A stretch of DNA of 64,000 nucleotides from Loxodes magnus (GCA_946699065.1 CAMPDV010000016.1:124001-188000), one strand, 5' to 3'. Positions 1-12,908 are shown, numbered from the stretch's first letter. The notes: generated by a model from the sequence alone, not told the origin. Translations and numbers: made by a program.

Positions 1-2
1 AG

Positions 3-476
3 CATGTGTAAGAATAAAAAATTAGACTTGATGAGCTAAGAAAATAGACTGAAATATAATTAAATGATCCATTTCATTTGTTTAGAAGGTTAGAAATTAA
101 CAGATCAGTGGAATTTGTAATTTCCAACTCGAAAAGATAATAAAAAATTCTAAAGTAGATGGAATCTGAAGACTCTATTGACTAAAATCAGTAACCATAA
201 AATATTGCAAGTACAAATAATGTAACAACTGTATCTACTGAATGTAATTTTATTAATTTAGAAATAATGATAGAAATGCCCAAGCATAAAACGTAAATTA
301 AGCTTGAAAGCGAAGATTAGTAAAATTTTCAAGCAGGTAACTAAAATGATCAATCTACTGAAATTTCTATTTTTAATTAAGTAGAAGAAGCTAAGAACAG
401 TACCAACAATAAATCTTTTTCGGAATGCGATGTAGAAATTTATAGTGAAAGTGGCATAAATAATGAGATAAATTAA
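3..476 (+). CDS. Hypothetical protein, 3' part only
   Basis: The gene runs in from the left edge, so its start is not seen. Read with TAA/TAG as Gln, the frame beginning at base 3 gives a hydrophilic chain rich in E, Q, N, S and K with a basic start (motif LFRRLEINRSVEFV) and an acidic Ser/Asn-rich tail (NNKSFSECDVEIYSESG). No family is recognised. The end is uncertain: no TGA occurs in frame before about 1078, and the coding character is lost after TAA at 474-476 or 502-504, so one of these is the likely stop. It converges on the minus-strand gene that ends near 615. Confidence 0.5.
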
Positions 477-614
477 ATTCGTAAATTTTTAGTTAATTCT
501 TAATTACTTGGAATAAAAAGGAAAGCTTTTATCTCTTATATTTAACTATCTCTTTTAAATGTGTCCTTTCTTTTTAATGCTTTTCATTAACTTTTTTGTT
601 ATATTAAGTAATAG

Positions 615-1246
615 TCACCATTAATTTTTTCTGATCCCTTCATTTATTTTTTAATTTATCTTTCTTCCCATAAAACGTTTTTCATTGTTAATTTCAAAAA
701 TAGTATATAAAATTTCATTTTTAGCCTTTTATTCTTCATATTTTTCTTTTTAAGTCTCAACTATCTTTTTGCTTTATTTAAAATGATTTTAAGTGCTTTA
801 AAAATTTCTATTAGGTTAATACATTATAAATTTGTTGCCATTTAGGTTGCAACTTATCTTGAAGCTTTTCTAGCTATTCTTATAGTTTTATTTTCTATTA
901 GATCTTAATCCAAAGATTCTTTTTAATTAGCTATGCTTTTAATTATTTCTACAAAGTTCAGAGATTTAAACTTTGAATTCTTAGTCCTATGCCCTTTTTT
1001 TCCTTTACATTAAAATCTAATTCAGTTCTTTATACTACAAATGTAATGTGTCGGGTTTTACTATTTATAGTTTTAAAACTGACATAAAGTATCTAGCTGA
1101 GATTCTGTAGATTGTACTAAAGGAATAATGATAAATAAGTCTGAGGGAAATAAATAATTTAATGGAACGGCTTTATTTTATCGAAAGCTACTAAATTGTA
1201 ATTTAAAGCTTAATTATTTTAGAGTTTATAAATAGACATTAAACAT
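615..1246 (-). CDS. Hypothetical basic/coiled-coil protein, probably one intron
   Basis: On the minus strand an ATG at 1246 opens a frame with good coding character (MFNVYLQTLKQLSFKL, then a Lys/Cys-rich basic stretch CKGKKGHRTKNSKFKSLNF and a helical stretch around VEIIKSIANQKESLDQDLIE). The 3' part is clearly coding in a frame shifted by two (VETQKEKYEEQKAKNEIL) and stops at TGA 615-617, or at a TAA two codons earlier. An intron must lie between about 730 and 870. Its length must leave remainder two on division by three, but no clean 17-nt candidate was found; 62 or 89 nt would fit. No family recognised. Confidence 0.4.
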
Positions 1247-1973
1247 AAGCAAAATCAAAGCCAATTTAATAAATACTTCCTATTTAACCTGCTTATTCTC
1301 TTGCTAATTTTCGGCTTCTAAAATTTTTATTATTGAGCTTGCTTAATGCTTTATGTGAAAATAGACTTAGTAAAGTTGAATGCTAGATACTAAAATATTG
1401 GTATAGAAATATAAAAGCTTAATTATAAGAACTAGGGGATATAGAATGAATAGTGAATGTACTAAATCTATATTTAAAATTCAAATATGATAATCACGCT
1501 TCAAGCGAAAGAAAGATAGTCTAAGTCTAAATATTTAGACTCTTTATCTTTTTTGAATACTTCTGATCTCACAACTTTAAATACCCTTATTATTAACTTT
1601 CATTACTAGTTAAGAACTTTTTCTTCTATAATCCTGTGATTTTATAAAAAAAGCTATTAGTTCAATTGATATTTGCAGATCTAATTAGCGCAAAATATTA
1701 AAGCATTTCTTCCTTATAGGCTTCAAAGGCTAAAGTCTGGATAATGAAGTTTTAGTAATATAAAAAAGGAATAATATTACTATAAGGGACTTATAAAGCT
1801 ATTATAGTTTAATAAAGTTGATAACTAGTATAACGCAGATAAATACAAGATGCTTTATTAACTAAGGTATTTTAATAGCATTAGATAAAATATTTGCTTT
1901 TATCTAAGTTCTAACTAAGAAAAATATTGCTTTATTACATTTTTAGAGGTAAACTAGTTAGGCAATTTTAATA
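1247..1973. other. Intergenic, no gene seen
   Basis: AT-rich sequence between the divergent gene starts at 1246 (minus) and 1974 (plus). Both 5' flanks lie here, so promoters are expected, but no motif could be singled out. Confidence 0.4.
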
Positions 1974-2599
1974 ATGGTTAATTTAGCTGATCCTAAATGG
2001 GCAGAATAAGGGTATTTTCTCTTAGCAGTATTATTTTAATATAGGTCCTAAGCAGTTTTTCCTGCTTAGTTAGAACTGATTTTAATTTTGGCTTCGCTCT
2101 TCTTTGCTATTATATATTAGTTTTGTATAGAGGTAAAAAGGAAAGATTATAGGGGCTTTTTAGATATTTAATAGGACTAACTGTGTTTGTGAGTGCTGCT
2201 GATATTTTATGAATTCTAATATTCGCTTACTTATGGAGTTAGCATACCCAAGGACATTTACCAAGTTGGGAGTAGCTTTCTGGAATTCATGAGTTCAGTC
2301 AAATTATTTCTATAATTAATTTGCTGATCAAGGCTTTTATTATTTTCAATCTAGTTCAGCAAATTAACTAAAAATCTACACCTACATAGGAATAATAAAA
2401 GAGCGCAGGTCAAATTTATTAGCAAGATTATGGTCGTTCTTAGTTTTAAGGACAATATAAATAAGAATAAGTAAACTACTATGGACAAAACTAGGAGTAT
2501 TATGGTTAAAACTAAAGTCAAGGTACTAATAGCTTTTATCAATCTTCTCGAGGATAGGAACAAATCCCTTTCACTCCCCAGAGACCAAATATGTATTGA
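1974..2599 (+). CDS. Four-TM membrane protein with Gln-rich tail (AGTRAP-like?)
   Basis: ATG 1974 to TGA 2597, about 202 residues after removing a 17-nt intron at 2028-2044. The first ~125 residues hold hydrophobic segments, including FGFALLCYYILVLY, LIGLTVFVSAADILWILIFA and IISIINLLIKAFIIFNLV. The remainder is a hydrophilic Q/Y/G/N-rich tail with repeats such as YYGQNQ, whose Gln codons are largely TAA/TAG. It is paralogous to the minus-strand gene at 25138-25695: both share FSCL-x-R-x-DFN, an acidic residue plus Trp in TM3, and a WEQ-x(2-3)-H motif before TM4. The four-TM topology resembles angiotensin receptor-associated protein (AGTRAP), but that is only an inference. Confidence 0.75.
2028..2044 (+). 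other. 17-nt intron
   Basis: GTATTATTTTAATATAG. Removal joins the start exon (MVNLADPKWAEQGYFLLA) in frame to VLSSFSCLVRTDFN, which aligns with AVIALFSCLSRPDFN of the paralogue at 25138-25695. An overlapping 17-nt alternative at 2012-2028 also restores the frame but matches the paralogue less well. Confidence 0.7.
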
Positions 2600-2746
2600 T
2601 TCTAAAAAAGCACTCTATTAATTATTATACAACTTAATAAATATTTCGCTACTTATTTCATTTAAAAGATATTGTATGGCATTAAGACACTCTATTAATT
2701 ACAAGCAAGCTAATATTTTTAAAATAGTAAAGATATTAATTAATTA

Positions 2747-3295
2747 TCACTTCGAAACTCCTTTTATAATAGTAGATGTAGCAGATGCACAAGTAGCTAA
2801 AAAAAGCCAGATTGTTCCTATTACTATAATTCCTATTTTCACAAAAAAGGCTATAAGTAGAATTTCTACGTATATAACGAAATCGTCATTGCTGCAGTCA
2901 GATTTTTCTTTCCAAATAAGTACGCTTCCTTCTATGATTCAAGCTATAGAAAATAAATAGCTAACATAATAAAGAATATTGTTTACTTTTTAGAGCTTGG
3001 ATTGCTTTTTTTCAACTAGCACTTCCTTTTCAGTTTTTTTATTTTAAACAACTACTTCTTATTTTTCTTTAACTACCACTTTCTCTTTGTAAAATCATCT
3101 TGAGAATACCCAAACTACTTAAGATACACAGTATACAATCACCCATGCATATATGTGATTAGTGCATTTAATATCTTTGAAATTGAATATCAAAAATCCC
3201 ATACCTATGATCTCAATTAACGTTTCTATTTTAAAGAAGGCAAAACTGCAGTTCATGCATTTTAAAGGTTATGAAATTGCTTTCTGTTCAGACAT
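2747..3295 (-). CDS. Small polytopic membrane protein
   Basis: 182 residues, ATG at 3295, TGA at 2747-2749, single exon. Hydrophobic segments: IIGMGFLIFNF near residue 30, AWVIVYCVSQVVWVF near 60, an internal helix around ILYYVSYLFSIAWII (120-135), and a long C-terminal segment with FFVKIGIIVIGTIWLF. A charged Lys/Glu/Gln loop of about 40 residues (KEKVVVKEKQ...) separates TM2 and TM3. Two Trp residues are TGA and several Gln are TAA. The next codons after the stop (TAATTAATTAAT) lack coding character, supporting TGA as the true end. No family recognised. Confidence 0.75.
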
Positions 3296-4683
3296 TTTAT
3301 TTATTTAATAATTTTCAAAGCTCAGAGTCACTTAAAGAGAACCAAATACTTAAAACTTAAACTATAAGGATAATGCAGCTTAGGGACTAATCTTATTACA
3401 ATTCAGTATTTTAGGTAATTGGATTAAATTGAATTAAATGAGTTCAAATAATCAAAAATTAAACTAGCTAGTTCCTTCGTTAAAGCTCCATAACTTCAAT
3501 TTATAATTTGGTGGTAAGATCGAATAACTTCTCTATAAATTTACTAGTTTGATAGCAGTTTAAATTAAAAACAATAAGACTTAGGTAGTAATTAGAAATA
3601 CTATAAAGGCTTTCTCTTTTAAATTTTCTTATTATAATAGAAGTATTATAGTAATACTTTTTATTAATTATGTTATCGTAAATCTATTCCACTTAACTCA
3701 ATTAACAATAGTTTGTAACTAAAACAAAAATTTAAGTATCTAGAAAATTAAAATAAAAGCAAGAGAGAAATATGGTATATCAATATAGTAATTACCATAA
3801 AGCTAAGTAGGATAGATTTATGAAAATAAAGAGTATTAATCAGTTAACCATTTATAAGAAAAGTTTTAAACTCCTTTTATATAAAGCTGAACCATATTTT
3901 ATGCTTAATAACTTCTTTTAATTCTCTGTAAAATACTTATAGAATAACGACTGAGTCACTTTTCTTATTCTAAAGAAATGTATCCTACTAAAGCAAGTTA
4001 TAATAAGCATACTATAAAAGCATGTGATCTACTTATATTTTAAGATGGTGGTTTATATTATAAGTTCATATTATAGTTTTTTAGTACTTAAGCATTTCCT
4101 ATTTCTTTCCATAATATTTACCTTAATTTTTTCATTGATAGAAATCCAGCTTCCATATAAATTTAAAGCATCTTAATTATTAGAACTAGATGAAAGTAAT
4201 AATTAAGTAGTTTACCATTTTTAATAATAATCTATATAATTAGACATCAAGTAAAAGCATAATCTTACTATCATTTACTAGTTACCTTGCTCCTAACATT
4301 TAGCACTATGAGCTTAAAAAGATTTCAATTAATAACGTTAAATAGAAGAGTTAATTTATGTTTGATCTATTAGTTCATTAAATGTCCTAAGATAAAAAAC
4401 GAAGTATTTTATAACATTCTGATACTAAACTTTGGAAAGCAAAGGTGTTGGTAATATTGCTTATGTTAGGTTACTATTTACATGATTAAGACCACTTTAG
4501 TTAAACAATATACTAGACAGATTTAATATAAATGTGGGTATTTATTTGATTCCAAGCATGATCTGTCTTTCCTAAACTTAAAGGTAATTTACCTCTAGAT
4601 TAGTAATAAACAATTGATGATTGTAAATAAACTAATGCAGCTAAGTTTAAATTTAAGCATTTAATTACTTTTATTCTTAAGAA
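3296..4683. other. Intergenic, no gene seen
   Basis: About 1.4 kb of AT-rich sequence between divergent genes. No coding frame of good composition and no RNA gene were seen. Confidence 0.4.
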
Positions 4684-6594
4684 ATGAGGAGTCGTAAAAT
4701 TTAATTGCATAGATACTAAAATCTTATGAATGAAACTCGTCTTACCAAAAGTCAGCATTCTGTAAGACAAAACTCAAAATCCAGTTATATGGCTAATCAG
4801 TAAAGTGTTGATTAGCCTTCTTCATCTATTTATTTAAATTTTGAAGAAACTCAATTTTTGGTTGATTAGTAGAAAATATTTTTTCAGGACTACCTTTAAG
4901 ACCCTAATAACAATCAAACTTTATTAGATGCTATTTAGCAGATTTCCTTAAGACAAAAAATGAAGATTTGTCAGAGTAGTGTTAAAAAAGTGCCTTCTAG
5001 GTTTAGAACAAAACCTAATTTTTTGGAAAAGAAAGATGAAGAAACGTAAGAGGAAAAATTTTAAAGGCTTTAGAACAAGATTGTTAAAAATTAGGTGCAA
5101 CTACCTTTTTCATATGAAGCAGTATGAATTTAAGCTGAAAATAATTTGGATTGAAAACCTGAATCAAGAGAAGGAGCTACGCTTACAAATTACAGATCTA
5201 ACTTATTTTTATTTGGAGGGAAAAATATAAAAGTGAAAGATGAATTAGTTCTACTTAACACTTAAAAGATGAAATGAATTCCTTTGGTAACTAAAGGTAT
5301 AAGCATAAAAGAAAGATATGGACATTCGTCTATTGTTTGTGATTCTAAGATTGTAGTTTTTGGAGGAGAGACATAGCATGATCTTAACTCTAAAATTAGA
5401 TTTTGCTTGAACGATGTCTTAGAACTAGATTTAAATACGTATACTTGATCTTAATATTTTCCTAGGAGTTCTTTACCTGATATGAGAAAATATCATGCAG
5501 CTGCTTTGGTAGGAAAACATATGGTAATTCATGGAGGATTAAGTGATACTGGAAGGATATTAAATGATATATGAGCTTTTAGTTTGGAAAGTACCGAGTG
5601 AGTAGAAATATCAAAAAGCCTCAATTAATTGAATATAAATCTAAAGGAAAAACAGCTACGCTAAGACTTTTATAGAGCTTATCATACTGCAGTAGGAGTT
5701 TATTCTTTTTACTCCAGACAATAAAAAAACTTAGGCTTATATAAAATTTCAGAGATCAAAGTGGAAGGTTCTAGTTCCATTATGGAACCAGGATTATATT
5801 TTTTTGGAGGGATGGATAATTTAGGAAATTTTACAAACGAACTAAGGATTTTAAAAACAGGGAAGAAGTAGTTAAAGTGGATTATTCCAGATTGTAAAGG
5901 AGCAGCTCCAACTCCAAGAATAATGCATTCTATGAATTATAACGATAATAAGAACATTATTATTATTTATGGTGGAAGGAACTAGAAACAAAATGCTTGC
6001 TATTTATCAGACATTTATATCCTAAATTTGGATAAATTATTCTGAGCTGATGTTTAAATACTAGGAACTATTCCTCATGGTAGATGTGGACATTGCTCAG
6101 AATTTATTGGTAACAAATTTATTTTATTTGGTGGCGTAGGCGCATAATATTGGTCTGGAAAAGTATAGATTTTGGATTTTGATATTTAGGAAGTAGCGAA
6201 ATTCAAAAAGGAAGAGAAGCTAAAAGAAAAAGAAGCGAATATTTTTACTAAGTTCTAGAATTCTAGAAAACTAAGCAGGATCTTGAAGCATCATTTGTAA
6301 AAACACATGACTAGTGCTTTTTTGACTAGAAAAAAGAGAAATATCAACGTGAATTTACAAAGAACTTTTACATCAGATTACTCAGAAATAGATTCTAGCG
6401 TTATTACTTCTCCATACTTCATCAGCCAATCTAATACTAAAAATGATATTATCAAGGAAGATCTAACTATCTTCGCAAGACAAATTGTCTATGAAATATT
6501 AGACAAAGTAAAATGTAGGTTATCACGTAAAATAGTAGGAATGGCATAGGCTCGAAAAACAGTTGGAAGGATGTTCAAAAAATTGTCAATTTGA
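4684..6594 (+). CDS. Kelch-repeat protein (paralogue 1)
   Basis: 636 residues from ATG 4684 to TGA 6592-6594, single exon. Residues about 155-500 form kelch repeats, with motifs such as LFLFGGKN, RYGHSSIV-(x)-KIVVFGGE, KYHAAALVGKHMVIHGGLSD, LYFFGG, NIIIIYGGRN and RCGHCSEFIGNKFILFGG, giving a beta-propeller expected to bind proteins. The kelch Trp residues (NDIWAF, TEWVEI) are TGA, direct evidence that TGA is sense. A basic N-terminal block (KKVPSRFRTKPNF, then EETQEEKFQRLQ) and the overall order match the minus-strand kelch gene at 31595-33556, so the two are paralogues. The C-terminal 130 residues are basic and helical. The phosphatase gene starts 119 bp downstream on the same strand. Confidence 0.9.
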
Positions 6595-6713
6595 TTTTAT
6601 TGTAATAATTTACTTAATAAAATTAGTCTTTACAGATTACTGCGATTAAAATACTTTTTCAATTACTGAATCTAATGCATAGCAACTTAAAAAAAAGTTC
6701 ATCCTAAAAATCA

Positions 6714-8699
6714 ATGTAGAAGCCTTAGAAGCCAGTCATTCAAACTACTTATTTTACTAATAATGCAGACAGATCATTTAACGTAAATAGCAAAATAGTA
6801 GTAATATCTTTAAAGAACAATGCTCCTAGTGCTCCTAAATAGAACAACTCTTAAAAAAACTTATTAGTTGAAAATGCTATCAAGATATAGAAAATAATCA
6901 GGGGATTCTTAGCTAGAAAAGTTAAAAAGTAGCTAGTATAAAGTAAAAAACGCAACCAGCCTATAATTTCTTGGAACAAGCCTGCAAAAAAAGTTAAGCT
7001 CATTGGTAACTTTACTAGCCCGAGTTGAGAAGTCAAAATTCCTCTATACTACTGCAGTGCTAGAAAGATGTTTGTTACGGACTACTTGCTCAATAATTCT
7101 TGCAACGAAAGTAGTTTGCGATTTAAATTCATTGTAGATAGGAAAATAAGAATAAGTGATTAGTATGCAATTAGAAACTCAGAGCATGATACTTACAATT
7201 ACATAAATAATCAAGTCCAAATCAAAATTATTAAAATAGGGAATAGTCCTAAGTTCTTTAACTCTAAAATCCCTAGTAAATTACAGAAGACTAATGACTA
7301 AGCAAGGAATGTTTCTTAATCTTTTTAATAGGAAAATTTCTAAAATTTAAGGAAATCACATGATTTAATCTTAAGATAATCTAATGATTAATGAGAAAAC
7401 AAGGTACACATTTTAATTAACCAAGAATGCCCTTGGAATGTATATAGAAACACTGATTTAACTTCAATTCCTATCAAAGCTAAAAGTAATGTATAGGAAC
7501 TACCAGCAATAAAGATTTAAAATAGCTTTAATGAATAAAAGTAATATCCTATTGTAAAATGTGAAAATCCTTTAAATTTACAATCAAAAGAAGTAGGAAC
7601 TAAGAGAAATAAGAAATATAGATCAAAAGAACATAGAAAATATTCTGAACCAATTGAGAAAATACAATCGTAAAAGAACTTTATAGTGCTATCTGATGAG
7701 CAACTCTCATAAAGTCCTATGAGTCTATCACCAGGAACTCCTTTAACAACTCCTAAAAAACCCTTTTTATAGAATACTAAGACCAAACAGATGAGACTAA
7801 TTTCTTAAGGATTTATGCGGCCAGATCCTAACACTCATAGTATTGATCCGTAATAGAGCTCTGATAGTATGTGTATTTTAGAAAATGTTTGTGGAGTTTC
7901 CGATGGAGTAGGCTAATGAAAACGATACGGAATTAACCCAAAAAATTTTGGCCAAAACTTATTGGAAAATAGTTGCAAATATATTTACAATCAATTATAA
8001 TAAATATAAGAAGGAAGCTTTACAAAAAAATGCATTGAAAAACTAAATATTGAAAACTTTGGAAAGCAAGCATTCCGTTTAAGTCTTGATTAAGTAAAGG
8101 ATGTGGGAAGTAGTACCATAACAGTGTACTTTTTATATAACAATGTGCTTTACTTTACTTATATAGGAGACTCGTAGCTTATGATATTAAGACCTACTTT
8201 TGATATTTTTAATCATTTTTAAAGTTTGTATGTTGTTTGGAAATCCAAATCTGATTAAGTTGAATTCAATAGACCTAGACAACTTATGAGATGGCCGAGT
8301 CCAAAATAACTTAAAAAGTTAGATCCTGCTTGTGCTGAAGAACTGATAAAACTAGCACCTAATATAGACTCAAATATGGCCCCTGAATCTGCAATAACAG
8401 GAAAAATTTTTATAAAAGAGAAAGATCTTATTATATGCGCTTCTGATGGGTTATTCGATAATCTTGATGAAGAACAAATAATCAAAACCATCAGCAATGA
8501 ATATAGATAATTCCATATGTCTAACTTTAGTCATACCTCTTTATAAAAAATGAGCGAAATGTTAGTTAACACAGCATGCTAAATCTCAATTGCTGAAGAT
8601 TATGATAGTCCTTTTAGTAAAAATGCTCGAAAAAGTGGAATTTTTATTAAAAAGGGAAAGCCTGATGATTGCACAGTAGTAGTTTCAGTTGTAATATGA
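6714..8699 (+). CDS. IQ motif + carbohydrate-binding-like domain + PTC7-like PP2C phosphatase
   Basis: 661 residues, single exon, ATG 6714, TGA 8697-8699. Residues ~55-72 are an IQ motif (AIKIQKIIRGFLARKVKK), expected to bind calmodulin or a centrin. Residues ~90-165 resemble a CBM20/CBM48 starch/glycogen-binding fold (KKVKLIGNFTSPSWEVKIPL ... LRFKFIVD). A disordered linker rich in S, P, Q and K follows. From ~390 the PPM/PP2C phosphatase domain begins with VCGVSDGVGQWKRYGINP, the signature of PTC7-type phosphatases (usually GVADGVGGW), followed by FTYIGDSQLMILR, LIICASDGLFDNL and the terminal DDCTVVVSVV. Metal-binding Asp residues are present; the second Gly of GVGGW is Gln (TAA). It ends exactly where PP2C domains end. 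Likely role: a phosphatase targeted to storage polysaccharide, by inference only. Confidence 0.85.
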
Positions 8700-11600
8700 A
8701 CTGTAAAATTTAAATTCTTTTGTTCTATTTGGATTTTAACTTAAACCTAGCATTCATCAATTTCTATTTCTTTAAAATCTGAAATTTTCTATTTATAGAT
8801 ATCTATTTCAGTTATATGAGTCTTAAGTAAACTGTAATTTATATAATCCAGTTTCCTTATAAATAAATAGCAAACTCTATTTTTATTAATCTTATGGGAT
8901 ACTTTAAAAGCTACTTCTCTTTAGAAAAGCAAAAAGTAAAATCTTAAATTAACTATCTTTTTATCCCCTGGAACATACTTAAGTGTAAAAAGGTAATGAG
9001 AATTGCTTTTTATGCTAAATGAATAATGATAATAAATTTAGATACCAAATGAAAAGGTAATTTATAGTACATAACAAAGCATGTTTATATGCGTTTATTA
9101 ATTTATATCATGCTTTCTATAAGATCAGATACAGATAACGCTAATAATTAGCATTAGTAGGATTTCATTGGTAGTATTGAAGTTAGTTAATGAGGAATAA
9201 CCAAAATAATAAATTTAACCTTATATTATTCATGCTTTTAGACCCTAACTTCTTAAAAGAATAACTGCCTTTTATTATGTTAGAATATAAGTTAATTAGT
9301 TTAATTATAATCAGATTAGATAAGAACTTAATGAATGAAGCTATGTTATATTGTTATTCCAAAAGACATAAGAAAACAATTAAAAAAGCATAAGATCATT
9401 CTTATAGATCTTATAATCAAAGATAATCTAATAGATATAGAGATTATCCCACCTAGTATTGAAAACTAAGCTTTTCGAAAAAAATAAGCAATTTCTTAAT
9501 TATTTAATCTTACTTTAACTTAATCTCTTTAATATTCTATAAATTAAAGGCAAGTTTGATATATTTCACTATTGATAATTTAATATGCTGGATTATATTA
9601 AAAGTTGATAATTATTTATATTTAGCTTTTAGAAACTAAACACTTAACTAAAATCTTACAGAGTAGTTAAACTAGATTTTCTTAGTTAACTACAGTTAGT
9701 TTATAAAATATTTTAGCTTTAGATTAAAGTTAGTTAAGTATTTCCTTTATCAAAAAGAAATAACTATTATAGCTAACTTATGCTACTAACTAGATAAACT
9801 TAGAACTTATTTAATTTATATAGGATTTAGTCTAGTTAGTGAAGTATCTTGATATTAGCAATAACCTGCTTTTAAATATATTTAATATTTAAATTAAAAG
9901 AACAATCACTCATTACATTAATACCACATTTTGATAAGTATGCATTTACAGATGTTTCACCTATTTATCCTCGTTTATCATCTCATACTATCATTAAGAG
10001 CCACCTTTATTATCCTCATTCAATAAGTTAATATAAAGGTTTGAATCCAACAAATAGGATTTAGATATGATAAGTGTATTTTATTGATTATTTTAGAACT
10101 AGAAGCTAGATAGTTTAACTTTAATTATTGCTTTTATTCTATTAAACTTATAATGGCTTTTATTATGTCTGCTTTAAGTCTTCATGAATAATCAATATTC
10201 ATAATACTACAAGAACGCATTATTAGCCTCCTTTAAAATCAGTATTTTTAAAGGAAATGCCATAATGCTACATTTGATAGATTCATATAGAGTTATAAGA
10301 GCCAATTAGAGTAAAAGAGAAGCTAATTAATAACTTCAAGACTTATTAAAAACCGAAAGGGTTATCATTAAGTTCTTCAATATGAACTAATATCTCTTGA
10401 TATAAAGACTTTCCTGATAAATATAGCAACTAAATTTAGAAAGGACTATCTAAGGATAAACTGAATAAAAGCCTTAATTTTATAATTAGTTTTCATTTTA
10501 AATGGAGAACTACTTCAAAAAGCAAAAATATAAAATTAAAGGACACTCAAAGTGCATTCATTAATAAATGTAAATAGATTCGCTTAAAATAAGGTAAGTT
10601 GGGGTATAACTAGATTTAACTATCAATTCAAAGTAAATTTCTTAACAATTTATAAAGTGATAACAAAGCTGAATGATTAAGAAAAGCAATCTATATAGGA
10701 TTAAAGTTAAAATTATGATAATTATATTCGATAGATAGACTAGATAGCAATTATTTAGATACAAGATCTAATAATTTAGCTTTGCAATGTTTCTTATAAA
10801 CACTTTATCTCTTTCATTTTTATTAATCTTTCTATAGACAACTTTCTAGCTAAAGTTTATCTACCTTTTTAAATGGCTGAATGAGTTTAGCTAATCTAAT
10901 TATTATTGATTTATCTTAGGTACTTATATAAAAAAGGATGAGAGAGTTATAGTATAAAAAGGAAATATTATATAAGCATTTGATATATAACTAAGGTAAA
11001 GCATAATAATAGTCAGCATTGTAAATGATAAGCTATTCTTATATTTAATTAAGAATTATAGCTTTCAGATTATATATTGAAGCATTGTTAAAGGATACTC
11101 TTTCCTTTTTATCTGTTGTAGCTTCTATTAATTATCGAGATTTAAGATTAAAGCAATAGTTAAAAGTTGAATTCTTAAACTAGTTATTAAGTTAGTTGCT
11201 TACCTTTACTGATATATAAATATGATATATTTAAATAGGATAGTAAGGGATTTATTATAGAATCTAGCTAGCAATAAAGAAAGCATATCAAGTATTCTAA
11301 CTAAAAGAGTGCATAAGTTTTAATTAGTCTATTCCTTTCTTAAGAAGCATCTGCTTTTTATACTAAGTTAGCTTGAGAAAGAAAGACTATATTGATTACA
11401 TGCTTAAACATATATTATAGTATAAGCTATTTATACACATTAACTATAATATAGTAATTGTTTTCTTAAGTGCTATTGATATTTTCTATTTAGTATTAAA
11501 GGAATAATTATGCTTTTTTGTACTAATAAGAGAGAATATCATTGAAGCAAATCTAAGTTTATTATACTAAAATAAATAACCTGTTTGAGCCTGGGTATAT

Positions 11601-12908
11601 ATGTCGCTTTTTGGGTTGTGTAAAGAGCATTTAGATCTATTATATTGGATGTCTTAAAGTATAGTTAAGAATATTATAAAGGAAACTTATGGAGATAATT
11701 TTAGTAGCTAATGCTTTATTAAGTATTTGAAATAATTAGTTATAAAGAGAACTTGCTAAGCTTAATACTTATATAGCATATTATTGATATATATACAGAA
11801 AAAACTTTTAAGTAAGAATTTTTAACTAAGTGGCCTGGGGTAGAGAGATTTAATTTATTAAGATACCAACCAAACTAGTATAAAGAGTTATTTTAGTATC
11901 CAGCACAATGGAATATAAACTCACTATAGCATCTAATAAGAAAAGTTATAACCTCTAGTGTAATCATTTAATTTCTCACAGTTTAAGTCTAATTTATTCC
12001 TAAGCTACATGCTAAAATATATTGGAAGGTAGATTTATTGTATTAAGAAAAAAGGTTAGAATAGAGTAACAAAGTAAAGAATTAAGAATATGTATTAAAT
12101 ATTTGCTTTAGCTTAATTTAATCTTGTTATTTTCACTGCTTTATCCTTTTACTATTTATAAATGGTAACTTATACTTAAAAATTAGCTTAGGCCATCTTT
12201 ATTCACTTACTTAATTTATCTCATTTTTTAACTATTATGCTAATGAAAAATTTTGGGATAGAATGCCATTGATTACCCTTTTAGAGCCTTTTAAAACCTG
12301 AAATTTAGAGTTTAGCAACTATAATTGAAAGGACTAAAATATAACTGTAATACTAGTCTAAATGAGGAAGGGATTGAAATGAGATTATGATAATATATAA
12401 CTAATAAGCTAGCTAATAAGTATTAAAGCTATTTACTATATTACTACTTAACTTAAGACTATTTAAACTTTTTAATTACAAGTTAAGTATCTAAATTTCT
12501 TATTTCCAACTTCAGATATTTGGTAAGATACTAATAAAGCGTTACTTAAACTAATTTATATAGTCAAAATAAGTAGTTAGTGAGGATTGCTTATGTGGAT
12601 TTGCTTAATTAATGTAAAATCGTTAAAGTTTGGACTTAAAATAGACATTTTTTCATATTAAAATATTCAATATTAAGCATAAGAACATATTCTTAAGTGC
12701 TATGAGAAATAACTATAACAATTCATGCCGTTTATTACTTAACTGATGTAGTCTAATAATGTCTATGGAATTTCTCTTAAGATAGTAATATAAGTGAGTT
12801 AGAGTATTTGAAGAGGAAATTGCTTTAGCAATGGAATTAATTAGTTAATTAAATTGATATAATACTTAAAAAATAGTTTGTATCAATAATTTTTTATTGC
12901 TTATTAAA
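8700..12908. other. Gene desert, 4.2 kb
   Basis: The longest gene-free stretch in the window. The sequence is AT-rich with frequent TTAGCT/AGCTAA-type words and A-runs followed by GGA. No frame shows coding composition and no tRNA-like fold was found. A B-box-like word, GGTTTGAATCC near 10038, lacks the rest of a tRNA. Confidence 0.5.

Noticed and set aside
10030-10050. tRNA B-box-like word GGTTTGAATCC
   Set aside because: No pairing acceptor, D or anticodon arms could be found around it.
8700-12908. Possible transposon or virus-like element in the desert
   Set aside because: No reverse transcriptase, integrase, transposase or capsid-like frame and no terminal repeats were recognised under the alternative code.
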